A stretch of 64,000 nt of DNA from Todiramphus chloris collaris. Its lineage: Eukaryota; Chordata; Aves; Coraciiformes; Alcedinidae. The DNA lies in assembly GCA_025345505.1 (NCBI GenBank), contig JANVCC010000071.1, positions 1,715,638-1,779,637 on the forward strand, in the 5' to 3' direction. This document shows, one piece after another, positions 1 through 9,840 of the stretch. Positions within the stretch are counted from its first letter, which is position 1. The number at the start of each line of letters is the position of its first letter. A model generated the notes under the pieces. It was not told the DNA's origin and did not search any database. It saw only the letters and a list, made by a program, of their open reading frames with translations. Position numbers and translations under genes: made by a program.

Positions 1-679
1 GGGGGGGGGCACAGAGGGCTGGAGACCCCTGACTTAGCTCCTTGCATTGTCTCTTCAGAACAAAGGTCCCTCTCCTGGGACCCGGGGGTAGGGGGGTCAG
101 GGAGCGGGGGGGCAGAAGTGGGAGCAGGAGGCAGCTGGGGGGGTGGGGGGGGGTTACACACAGAGTAGCCATGGCCCCCCCCCCCCCCTTTGCCAGCCCC
201 GCAGCAGCTCCTGCTAAACCTCATCCCACAAACCCCAGGGCCAAGCCCGAGCCCCAGCATTAATATTTGAAGAGGCCCAATTATAACGTGCGTGTGAGGA
301 ATGCTAATTGGGACCGGGGGGGGGGGTGGGGGGGGGGGGGGTGTGCAAGGGGGGAGCTGCCTTTTCTCCCTGGCTCTCAGAAAAGCCCCCCCCCTCCGAG
401 CCCCTGGCCCTGCAGCTCGAGCCATTTGTGTGGAGATTAATTAGCTAGAGGTTGCTCATCAACTAGAGGTTGGTGCCTTAATCAAGAAGGGAATTAATGG
501 ACACTGAGGGGAAAAGAGCCCTGGTTGGGGTGGGTGGACAGCCCAGGGTGGGTCAGTCCCTCCGAGGGGTGCGTGGACCCATACGATGGGAGGTGGGGGT
601 CCCCAGGGGCAGGACCTGCTGCCCGTCTACAAATTACTGCTCCGGAAAATAAAGAGGCAACCGGCTCTGACACATCCAA
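1..679. other. non-coding flank 3' of YJU2
   Basis: No convincing gene. The sequence is G/C-rich with long G or C runs (about 170-190 and 303-341). Two AT-rich islands stand out, at about 255-310 and 421-500, each carrying several TAAT-type homeodomain-like cores. The short open frames here are low-complexity Gly/Pro/Arg translations and are not gene-like. Confidence 0.5.
648..653 (+). terminator. plus-strand AATAAA, possible poly(A) signal of an upstream gene
   Basis: A canonical AATAAA lies on the plus strand 27 bp from the opposed YJU2 signal. It could end a convergent gene lying left of the window, but no coding exon for one is visible here, so it may be chance. Confidence 0.25.
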
Positions 680-685
680 TTTATT
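680..685 (-). terminator. YJU2: candidate YJU2 poly(A) signal
   Basis: TTTATT on the plus strand reads AATAAA on the YJU2 strand, about 735 nt beyond the stop codon. I noticed no nearer canonical signal between the stop and this point. This implies a 3'UTR of roughly 0.75 kb. Confidence 0.45.
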
Positions 686-1419
686 ACTGGGTGGTGGCTG
701 CCGGCGAGCCCAGCAAACCCCCCTGCTCTCCCCCCGGGGAGGGGTCTGTCACCCAGCTGCCGTGGCACGGGAGGACCTGGGCAGGGGACAGCGGCGGGTG
801 GCAACCCAGCCAGGATGGGGCCAGAGCCCCCTGGCTCTGTGCTCGCCCCACACAGCAGGGATGCGAGCCCCGCAGCGAGGTCAGGAGACCCTCACAGCCA
901 GGGAAGTGGGGGTGCTGGGTGCTCCTGCAGTGAGAGGGGTGCTGAGCTCCTGCCTCCCCCTGCTCCCTGCAGGGAGGGAGGGAGGGAAGGCCCCGAGCTC
1001 CCTTTATCACCGTGCCAGGGTCAGCTTGTCAGTGCCAACTTGGATCGGTGTGGGGGTGAGGGCAGCAGGCACCACCAGAACAAACTCCCCAGTCCCGGCC
1101 AGTCCCGCTGCTTCTGGATGTTCCAGGTGCCAGGCTGGGACGTGCTGTGCTGCCAGGGCTGGGTCTGGGCACAGCCAGCCCGGGACAGCGGCACAGCTTT
1201 CTCGAGCCGTTTTCTCAAGGGGCTGATGGAGGTTCTGCCTGCCGGTGGCATTGCCCGTCGAGAGGGTGGCTGTGGGAGGAGGGATGCAGACCCTGCACCC
1301 GGCAGGTGAAGACGCCGGGAGTCCAGATGGTCTGGAAACGCGGTGCCAGCTCCGTGTGGGGCTCTGGGGAGCAGCTGCTGTCAGCTGGGAGCCTGTGAGC
1401 CAAGCTCTGGGGTGGCTCC

Positions 1420-4400
1420 TCAGTCACTCGTGCTGTCCTCGCTGTCCGAGTACGCCCCCAACAAGCCGAGGGAGGAGGATGTGGTGCCCGTTGCTGTGGG
1501 AAACGAGCCTGGAAGCCCAGCAAGAGAGCAGACACCATCAGGTAGGGCCCTTCCCCTGGCCAGCAAACCCCACCACTGGCTGGGGGCAACCAGCCACGTG
1601 GAAACACGAGCCTGCTCGCAGCTGGAGCCAGAGCCTCATCCCCCTCATCCCCCCAGCCTGAACTTCGAGTCAAGGTTAGATGGGGTGGACAAGGAGACCC
1701 CGCACCCCCTCAGCCAGGGCCTCCTGGGAGGAAGCCACAAGGATGGCCCAAGGTCTGCAAAAGCCCCTTCTCCCTCCGCAACCTCCCCGAGAGGTTTCAT
1801 CCAGCAGCTCTTGGCTCTGAGGACGAGCTGCAAGCATGAAGCAGCATCACAGGCAGAGAGCCCTGAGTCCTTGAAAGATGGGCAGCTCCTCCTGCCTAAG
1901 GGGGCTGACCAGACCCTGGCAGCAGCCAGGAGCAGGTGGCTGGGAAAAAAACACATCAAAACTGGGGCAACTCCAAGAGTTTTCTTCCCCAGGGATACCC
2001 TGAGAGCAGACAGACTCACTGAGCCAAAGGCTTAGGAGCAATTTGCCCAGAATCTTATCAATTCATTGTCTCCTTCCCCAGTTCCACGAGTTCTCTGCTT
2101 CCTGGGGCAAAGTCTTTCTGCTTGTTTTTCCCACTTCTCTAAAGCTTCCAAATGCCTCCACTTTGGGAGGTTTTATAATCAGGCTCCAAACCAGAGCAGT
2201 CTCCTCTCTCTTCCGTTCCTATCTCATTGTTGTGACGGTTCCCAGCAGCCTTATCTGCGCACCCGGACGCCGTCTGGGAGCTTCTGGCCCTGAGAGTCTG
2301 TCTCCAAGGCCTTGGCTTATTGCCCAGAGCCAGGAAGGAACCTCTCCTCCATCGGGACATCTGGACACAGGGACAACCCCCTGCTCTTACCCAGCCCCAC
2401 AACAAGGACTTCAGCTGAGAGCGTTCCTCAAGACAGAGCTAAACATCACTTGGGTGCTACCAGAGCCCTTCCAGATGGCCCAGCTCGGGCCACCCCATTC
2501 CCCTGGGGGCAGTTACCGGTGCTGGCCGTGGTGCCTTTCTTCTCGGTCCCATTAAGCAGGGCAAGACCTGGTTTCTGCTTCTTCATGGTGACCAGCCCGG
2601 CCAGCTGGGACTTGGTGTTCAATTTGCCCACGCTCCGCTCCCAGGTCTCAGTTTTCAGCTTCTTATTCTGGGGCTGAGGCTCCTGCAGAGGAGAGCAGGG
2701 GTGTGAGGGTGCTCCGGCCTTGGGGTAGGGGAGAAGGAGAAGTGATGAAAACAGCAGCACAAAGAGCCAGAGATGTGACAGTGGCTGCTCGGAGCAGCCC
2801 AGGGGGATATTGCCCCCTGTGGCAACGGGCACCAGTGAGAGAGTGGGGGTATGGATCCGACTGCCTGCAAAACAGGCCCTGGAGACAAATGTCCTGCTGC
2901 TTGTGACAGCCAAATCCAGCCTGGCGTGACAGCGGGCTGGCTCTGGGACACTGAATTATGGAAACCCAGCATGGTGGGGGTTGGAAGGGAGCTCTGGGGA
3001 GCATCTGGTGCCACCCCCCTGCTCCATCCAGCAGGGGCACCCAGAGCAGGGGCCCAGCAGCGCAGTGTCCAGGGGAGGCTGGGATCTCTCCAGAGAAGGA
3101 GACTCCACAGGCTCTCTGAGCAGCCTGGCACAGGCTCCCACACCCTCACACCAAAGAACTTTCTCCTCCTGCTCAGGTGGAACCTCCTGGGTTCCACTTG
3201 GTGCCCGTTGCCCCTTGTCCTGTCCCTGGGCACCACTGAGCAGAGTCTGTCCCCATCCTCTTGCCCCCCGGGGCCCTTCAGCTCTTGCTCAGCATTGCTC
3301 AGCTCCCCTCTCGGGCTGCTCTTCTCCAGCTGCACAGCCCCAGGGCTCTCAGCCTCTCCTGGGCACAGAGATGCTCCAGCTTCTTTGTAGCCTCTGCTGG
3401 ACTCTCTCCAGTAGCTCCTTGTCCTCTCTTGGACTGGGGAGCCCAGCACTGGCCATAATACTCCAGAGGTGACCTCATTAGGGCAGAGTAGAGGGGGAGG
3501 AGAATCCTCCTCACGCATGTGAGGAGGCAAACACCCAGCGGGTGCTGCCCAGGCTCTGGGAGCCACCCCCTGCCTGCAGGTGGTCCAGCCAGCGCCTCCC
3601 CCTGCCCCCGGCTGGAGGATTAGTGCTGGGCCAGGGAACATTGCTCAGATTAACCCCAGCTCAGCTCAGAGACACGGCAGCTTTGATTCACCCAACCGGA
3701 GAGAGGTCCCCGCAGACACGGATCGACATCGGAGAGCAGCAGTGCAGGGGCCTGTCTTGGGGATAATCCCTCCCTCGCAAGCCGGGCACTGAAAGCTCTT
3801 TTGTTCCGCGCGTCTCCGGTGCGGACAAAACCCAACCAAAGGAGGGGCTGTCCCGGGGTCGCTTCAGCCCTGTAACTGTCAGCGCTGAAATCCTGCCTGA
3901 CGTGCACCCGAGGCACAGGCGAGCCCGTCCTTCCCGAGATGAAAGGGCAGCCAGGGCCCGAGCGAGGCCGGGGGCAGCTCCCTCCCGACCTTTGTCAGCA
4001 GCCGCCGTCTGATCCCCTGCCCCTCTCAGCTCAGCGCGCGGGGACGCGGGCTTTCCGAGCCGCTCGGGCGCGACGGCGCCGCGCAGCGCGGGGACGAAAC
4101 GGGCCCAGGGCGGGCGGATTGGGTGTGGGGGAAGGGGTGAGGCGGGTGGGAAAGCCTCTGCCCCCCGCTCACCTCTTGCAGGATGTCTGTAGGCTTGGGT
4201 TTGGCCGCAGGCTTCGTGCGAGGTTTCGCGGGCTCCTCGTCGGAGTCGGAGTCCACCAGCAAGCGCCGGTTCTGGGCCTGCTCCAGCATCGCTCTGCGGA
4301 GAGAGGGTCAGAGCTGCTCTCCACCCCGCTGGCTGCCGAGGGCAGGGGGGTTCAGCAGCACGATTCACCTTCCCGGCTGCGGCAGCGAGACCGGCGGCCT

Positions 4401-6469
4401 CAGCCAGGTGCAGGAAGCCTCCCCACGTGAGGGGATTTCTCAGGGGGAGTGGGGCCGCTGAAGTAGCCCAGATGTTCTCACCGGATGGGTGGGTGACACC
4501 AAACCCCCTCCACTCCCACCTCTCTAAACGCTCTGCCAGGGCTGACTGTCCCCAGTCTGCTCCCAGCCCGCTCAGGACTACACCCCAGCCTCACAGCTCC
4601 TGGGACCTCAGGAAAGGGTGAGCTAGCGTGGCTGGTTTCACACCCCACCCGTGAATGCTTCCAGCCTGCTCACTTCATCTCTTGCTCATCCTCCTCTTGC
4701 TCCTTGCGCTTCTGCTCCTCCTCGTACTCCTTGTACTGCTTCAGCATGGCCTCAAAGTCCACATTTGCCTGGCGCTGGTTGAGTTCCTTCAGCTCCTGCA
4801 GGTTCTCCAGAACCTCCATCTCCAGCTTAGAGTCCTTGGTTCGGTTCTCCAGGACCTGAGTGACCAGAGGTAAGTCAGGCTAAGGTGAGGTAGCAGAGCT
4901 TGCCAGAAATCTCCACCACCACCTCCCAACCCAGTACGGGGCAGGAAGCACAAAGAGCATCATCATCATCATCCTCATTTTTGGGTCTTAACAGGACAAG
5001 GAAAACTAGAGCAAGATGCTGCCCATTGCAAGTTCCAGCACAGGAGGAAACTTCCTGAGAGCAGAGTTGTCTCCTGCCCACCCAGAGCACCGAGCTGCCC
5101 CAGGAGCCTGGAGAACTCAGCCAACAGCTACAGAGTCACTGGCTTTGCAGGAGAGAGATTTGCCTTCTTCAGAGAAGGTCACGCTCTCGTACCTTCATGG
5201 GATTGTTGAGCTCTTCTTCCTCCCTCTCCTTCTGCATTCTTTTCTCCTCTTCCTCCAAGAGCTTCTCGGCTTGGAAGTTGCGAGTTGCACCGTGCTCCAT
5301 GGTGTAGTCTGTGTTCTCTGGATCTGTCTAAGGAAGAAACCAGGCAGCAAAAGTCATCGTACTGGGGCAATCCCACCCCAGCCATCCCGCTTCCAGAGCC
5401 GCATGCAAACATCCCCCACTTCGGTTCACATTGCAGGGCAGACCATCACCCCTGGCTGTTTGTTCTGCTGCAGCCCACGGGGGAGTGAGACACTTCAGAA
5501 CAACAAACTGTCACGATAAGGGAAGAGAAGCCAAAAAGCACGAGCTCAGAAGCAAGTCTTTGCTGGGACAACTCTTCCCAGCACCCAGTAACAGCCAGTG
5601 ACTGCACACCCTGCCATGGCAAACACAGAACACGCTTCACCTTGAAAGTGATTTCTGCCAGGCAGCGCGTGCACTTGATGTAGAAGCGGAAGATGGGAAG
5701 CCCCAGGTACACCTCATTCTGAACAGTCTCCTTACGGGCGTTAAACTTCTTCCCTTTATAGATGTATTCACCGCACGTCTTGCATCTAGGAGAAAGAAAA
5801 TTCCGTAACACGCCCCCACAGAAAAAGGAAACATACCCAAGGAAACCCCTCTGCTGCCTCCCGACCGCTACGGGCGCTCTTACCGCATGTTGAAGGGAGC
5901 CATGAGCCGCACCACATACTGTCGGTCCTTTGGGAGTTTGAGCTTCGGGATCTTAGCAGGATCGAAGTCCGGCGGGTAGTATTTCTACAGGGACAGAGCG
6001 GAGAAGTGCGTGTGCTGGGCGTGGAGTCACCAAGAGCGCTGGGACCCATGGCAGGCAGGCTTGGGGCTGCCGTACCGACCTAGGGGATCAGCTCCAGCAG
6101 CAGGAGCCAGCGTGCCCCCACCAACCGGGCATGGTCTCGAGTGTCAGACAGAGAAGAAGCCAGAAACTGCTGCCAAATGCAGCCCTGTCTGTGCTCAGCA
6201 GCAGGCCCCTCAAGCCTCGCAGGGTTTTAGGGCCTCTTGCCCCTGCCAGCCACCCACGCCAAGCGATGCCCGGAGTCCCCCACCACAGCCTGAGAGTCCC
6301 CTCAGGGCCCCCTCTCCGCCTCAGGACCCCCCCCAAACCGACCAGGGCCTCCCCAGCACCCCCCCAGCAACCAGGGCCCGCTCCCCAGGTCCAGCCCGGC
6401 CTGGGGACCCCCCCCTCAGTCGGGGAATCCCCCCCCCAAACTCACGTTCAACACCTTCCGCTCCGACAT
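1420..6469 (-). CDS. YJU2: YJU2 splicing factor homolog (CCDC94), 8 coding exons, 315 aa
   Basis: This is the spliceosome step-1 factor that joins the catalytic complex with the NineTeen complex and promotes branching; it acts in the nucleus. Coding exons in transcript order: 6469-6446, 5984-5884, 5785-5641, 5327-5193, 4855-4674, 4293-4173, 2682-2517, 1493-1420. All junctions are GT-AG and the phases close at 948 nt. The protein opens [17 protein letters not shown], as in human. The Yju2/Saf4 (CWC16) domain has a zinc site C43-x2-C46 and C80-x2-C83. Residues about 95-200 are Glu/Lys-rich coiled coil, followed by an acidic VDSDSDEEP stretch and a basic tail ending [11 protein letters not shown]. 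Human is 323 aa. The last junction gives G|CA and only 24 codons, so it is the least certain. The CDS is intact. Confidence 0.95.
2950..3520 (-). mobile_element. CR1 LINE fragment, 3' portion
   Basis: The left end carries the reverse complement of the CR1 3' tail (GGTGGGGGTTGGAAGGGAGC), followed rightwards by the usual blocks (CTCTGAGCAGCCTGGCACAG, then CAGAGTAGAGGGGGAGGAGA). It is 5'-truncated and lies in YJU2 intron 6, in the same orientation as the gene. The minus-strand open frame here is the C-terminal end of the CR1 ORF2, not a host gene. Confidence 0.9.
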
Positions 6470-6780
6470 GGCTGCGGCTTCCCTCGCCCACCGGTACCAC
6501 CCCGCAGCCGCCCCCCGAGGCGCTCGCCGCTTCCGGGAAGAAAGTCCCGCCTTCCTCCGCCGCTCATTGGTGCGGCGGGAGAACTCTCGCCTCTTACTGG
6601 ACGGCTCTGCTGTCTGTCAGCCAAGCTCCGCCCACCGCCGCCGCTGCGGCACAGACAAGGGTCCGGCGGCGCGCCGCGGCCTGATAAAAGGTTCCCGTGC
6701 TGGGCCAGGGCCCTGCGAGGAGCCTTCTGCTCCGGCTTTGCGGGGAGAGGACATTAAGTTACTTGTTCCCCCCCGCAGCT
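6470..6780 (-). promoter_or_regulatory. YJU2: YJU2 promoter region, GC-rich
   Basis: CpG-rich sequence directly upstream of the YJU2 start codon. On the gene strand a CCAAT box lies at 6566-6570, about 100 bp before the ATG, and a GC-box-like CTCCGCCCACC lies near 6627 on the plus strand. I see no clear TATA box. The LTR starting at 6785 borders this region. Confidence 0.55.
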
Positions 6781-6784
6781 GTAT

Positions 6785-7570
6785 TGTTATAAATTAGCTT
6801 CACGAATTGAGGGGAGTCAGAGACAATTAGAAAATTTAATTGTTTATTTAGTAAGCGACAGCAAGCAAAACAGCGCTGGGCGGCCGGGGAGTCTGCGCTC
6901 CATCAACAGCACACACCAAGATGTCAAGCAGGCAGGCATTTATCACACTAAATCATGCACATCCAACGGTGTTAACTACATATTCATTATATGAGGTTTG
7001 ATTATTATAATCAAGTCCAGGAACTCATTATCAGGGGTCTCCTCCCCTTGGCACTTGCACACTGCTGTCTGGTGGTTGTGGGCTGGGGTCTTCAGGAGGA
7101 AGGCCTCCAGTCTTCCTCGCAGTGCACTTGTCACCTTTTGTCTTAAAATGATGAGTCAGGAATCAGAGGGTTGGTGTGATCTGGCTGATCTGCAGGGAGG
7201 CTCTCCTGTATTTCTTCCTGTCTGGGAGTAAGTTCCCTTCTCTACACAGACCAAAACTACACAAACAGGCTGCAGGATTGATGAGAACCTTGATAACTTT
7301 CAAGGCTATGGGAGACAAAACACAACTCACAACTCTGTAAGACAAGACACAGTTTACGGCTGTGTAAAACAAGCTGCAATTACAAGGCTACTAAACTAAA
7401 ATTTATGATGACATTTATAACTCAGGCCTCCGCCAGGCCTGTATCCGGGGGGAGCAGGGATGATGTCCTGGAGGGCCGAGTCCCCGGTATAGCGGAATGC
7501 ATTTGGTGCTTTTTATTAAAGCGAAACAGCTTGCGAAGTTTGATGAACAAACAAATCACAGTTTATCACA
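6785..7570 (-). mobile_element. solo LTR of an avian endogenous retrovirus
   Basis: The element has canonical TG...CA ends, flanked by a perfect 4-bp target duplication GTAT at 6781-6784 and 7571-7574. Near its 3' end is an AATAAA-containing stretch, then a T/C-rich region typical of avian LTRs. It is about 786 bp with no internal retroviral genes, so it is a solo LTR left by recombination. The 4-bp duplication fits a class I (gamma-like) element, but ERVL kin cannot be excluded. It sits just upstream of YJU2 in the same orientation. Age is not estimable from one LTR; the perfect duplication argues against great age. Confidence 0.75.
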
Positions 7571-7811
7571 GTATTAGTGCTTTAGGTGCTGCAGGTGGGC
7601 TCCATGGGACAGCTGCCTGGCCAGGGGCTGTAGTTTGTTACAGTGCTTTGCAAAACTGAGCGGTGAGCTGTGAACGTTTCCTGCAGGGCTGTGTTCTGGA
7701 GGGAGGGAAGAAGTACAGATGGTTGAAATCAGGGTTTTTCTCCTCAAAAACTAGCGCTGAAATCCTATCGCTGAAGCTAAAAACAGGGGGAGGTTGGTAG
7801 CTCCTTAGTTT

Positions 7812-8103
7812 CTTCTCTGGGCAACCTGTTCTGTTGTCTCAACGCACTCAGAGTGAAGAACTCCAGCCCCGCTCCAACAGATTCCTGTCCTTGTTGTGTT
7901 GGGAGCTCCAGAGCTGGGGTCTCACTGGGAGCAGAGGGGCAGGATCGTCCCCTTGCCCTGCTGCCCAGGGTGCCATTGGTTCCTGGGCTGCGAGTGCACG
8001 GAGCCGACTCAGCTCCAGGTTCTCACCCCCCAGCACCCCATCGTCTTTCTCTTCAGGACTCCCCTTGATCCATCCACCGCCCAGATGGTGTTTGTGCTTT
8101 GGT
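7812..8103 (-). mobile_element. CR1 LINE fragment with internal deletion
   Basis: CTGGGCAACCTGTTC and the following bases match the CR1 3' region. The sequence then jumps to the ORF2-proximal block (CAGCACCCCATCG, CAGGACTCC, GCCCAGATGGTGTTTGTGCT), which normally lies several hundred bp away. This indicates an old, internally deleted copy. It is in minus orientation and intergenic. Confidence 0.7.
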
Positions 8104-8109
8104 GCAGCT

Positions 8110-8276
8110 CCCTCAGCTCCTCAAGGGAATGGCTCCTCTGGTAATGGGCCCTAAAGGGAATGGCACCTCAAGGGAATGGCACCTCAAGGTAACAGCCCCT
8201 CTGGTAACGATGCCTCATGGTAATGGCCCCTCAAGGGAATGAGGCCTCATGGCAATAGCGCCTCAAGGGAATGACC
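8110..8276. repeat. 15/16-bp minisatellite, left block
   Basis: Degenerate tandem units of the form CCTCAAGGTAATGGC(G/C), alternating with CCTCTGGTAATGGCG. About nine units are seen before the array is interrupted by a solo LTR. The same unit resumes at about 8810. Confidence 0.85.
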
Positions 8277-8803
8277 TGCAGGAAAAGACTCCACAACCCA
8301 GAAGGTTGTAAAGCAGGTCTGTTTATGCAGCACCGGGCAGCACAGGGAGTCGCCCCTCCACAAACGTGCGCTCCCCCCGAGGCAGTTCACCCTTGTATTT
8401 ATGTACCAAAGTGTTACATAGTCGCTACAATTTGCAATCTGCCTATATGTATGCATTACCTGTCCTGCTTCGTATTAAAATTAGCTGTTCATGTGATCTC
8501 CTCCTCCTCGAGTCTGTGCAATGCCTCCTGGTGGTGGTCGGGAGGATGAAGGTTGCCTGCTCCTCTTCATCACCACTGGTAACCTTTTGTCTTTGCACAT
8601 CCTCAGTAGTTTCTTGGCCTCTATCCAGACTGCAGGGCTGGTTCAAACCAATCCCCTGTAGCCAGTTTCTGATCTTCAAGGAAACTGAGGAAGTTCTTGG
8701 TCCACTGGATTCAGTTTACACAATAAGGACTATTCTTTCACGGGCCTGTCTCACAACTATGTATTCATCTCGGTGATTAGTGTAGGCCTCTGTATCAGGA
8801 ACA
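8277..8803 (-). mobile_element. solo LTR, ERVK-like, inserted in the minisatellite
   Basis: TG...CA-bounded block of about 527 bp. On the minus strand it contains a TATA-like ACATAAATACAAGG, then GAACTGCCTCGGGGGGAG and GTGGAGGGGCGACTCCC, and it ends GTCTTTTCCTGCA, a layout typical of avian beta-like (ERVK) LTRs. Flanks ATGACC and ATGATA (8271-8276, 8804-8809) are compatible with a diverged 6-bp target duplication. No internal genes are present. It is younger than the tandem array it splits. Confidence 0.7.
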
Positions 8804-8809
8804 ATGATA

Positions 8810-9255
8810 TAGTAGCTCAAGGTAACAATGCCTCAAGGTAACAGCCCCTCAAGGTAATGGCTCCTCAAGGTAACAGCTCCTCAAGGTAACAGACACTCTG
8901 GCAACGATGCCTCAAGGTAATGGCGCCTCTGGGAACGGCCCCTCGAGGGAATGACCCCTCAAGGTAATGGTGCTTCTGGTAATGGCGCTTCTGGTAATGG
9001 CCCCTCAAGATAACGCGCCTCTGGTAACGATCCCTCAAGGGAACGACCCCTCAAGGTAATGGCGCCTCTGGTAATGGGCCTTCAAGGGAACGATCCCTCA
9101 AGGTACTGGCGCCTCTGGGAGCGACCCCTCAAGGTGATGGCGCCTCTGGGAACGGCCCCTCAAGATAATGGCGCCTCAAGGTGATGGCGCCTCTGGGAAC
9201 GGCCCCTCTGGTAACGATCCCTCAGGGTAATGGCGCCTCTAGTAACGGCGCCTGA
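8810..9255. repeat. 15/16-bp minisatellite, right block, abutting the HNRNPM CpG island
   Basis: About 28 further tandem units made of two variants, CCTCAAGG(T/G)AA(T/C)GNC and CCTCTGG(T/G)AA(T/C)GGCG. Variants are interspersed, and the units become more CpG-rich towards the gene. The array ends about 140 bp before the HNRNPM start codon. Open frames crossing it on either strand are artefacts of the repeat. Confidence 0.9.
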
Positions 9256-9840
9256 GGGGAGCGGCCGCGGTGCCTGCGCGGGAACCCGCCCGCCCTCCGC
9301 GCGCATGCGCATCCCCGCCCGGCGCCGTCCCGCCGTGCCCCGCGCGCCGCCCGCGGGGCGGGCTCTCCTCACACAAAGGCGCAGCGCTGGGGAAATGGCG
9401 GCCACGGCGGCGGTAGCGGCGGCCACGGAAAACGCCGGCGGTAAAATGGAGGAGCCGGCAGCGGCCGCGCCGACGGCGGCGGCTCCTCCGCCACCTAACG
9501 GGGCAGGCGGTGCTGGGGAGGCGCCTCCCAAGAGGTGAGGGGCGGGGGGCGTTGTGGGGACGGTGCTGGGGCCTGGCGCGCCGCGTGCGGCCTCCCCGCG
9601 CTGCGGGCCCGGGCCTGGGCCTGGCTGAGGCGGCGGGGAGGGGGTGGCTGGGGCCGCTACCGCCCAGGAGGAGTTGCCGACGGTGCTGGGCCAGGAGCAG
9701 GGCTGCTGCTGGGCTTCTGGACGCTGTTCGCCCCGGGAAGCCCGGCGCGGCCTACTCGCTGCGGGCGCGGAGCCGCCCCGGGAAGGCGCGTCCGGGAGTT
9801 CCCGCCACCTCACGGTAGGGTGAGGACGGGGCCGGTTCCT
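9240..9840 (+). promoter_or_regulatory. HNRNPM: HNRNPM CpG-island promoter
   Basis: Very CpG-dense sequence spans the 5'UTR, exon 1 and the start of intron 1. The start codon lies in GAAATGGCGGCCAC, which resembles a YY1 site (AARATGGCGGC). No TATA box is visible. The dense CpG content and absence of TATA suit a ubiquitously expressed housekeeping gene. Confidence 0.65.

Noticed and set aside
525-1309. Overlapping plus-strand open frames (up to 233 codons)
   Set aside because: Gly/Pro/Arg/Ser-rich translations in the YJU2 3' region with no domain; typical of GC-rich non-coding DNA.
2655-3641. 328-codon minus-strand open frame
   Set aside because: Crosses YJU2 intron 6 and a CR1 copy; composite of intron and transposon sequence.
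6010-6684. Pro/Ser/Ala-rich frames of about 210-220 codons
   Set aside because: Antisense to YJU2 intron 1 and promoter; low complexity, no homology recognised.
8110-9255. Tandem array as a CRISPR-like repeat
   Set aside because: Units are contiguous without unique spacers and the genome is a vertebrate; it is a minisatellite.
9230-9394. In-frame upstream ATG giving 55 extra N-terminal residues on HNRNPM
   Set aside because: The extension encodes minisatellite and GC-rich leader and has no match to hnRNP M; the start at 9395 aligns with the known N-terminus.
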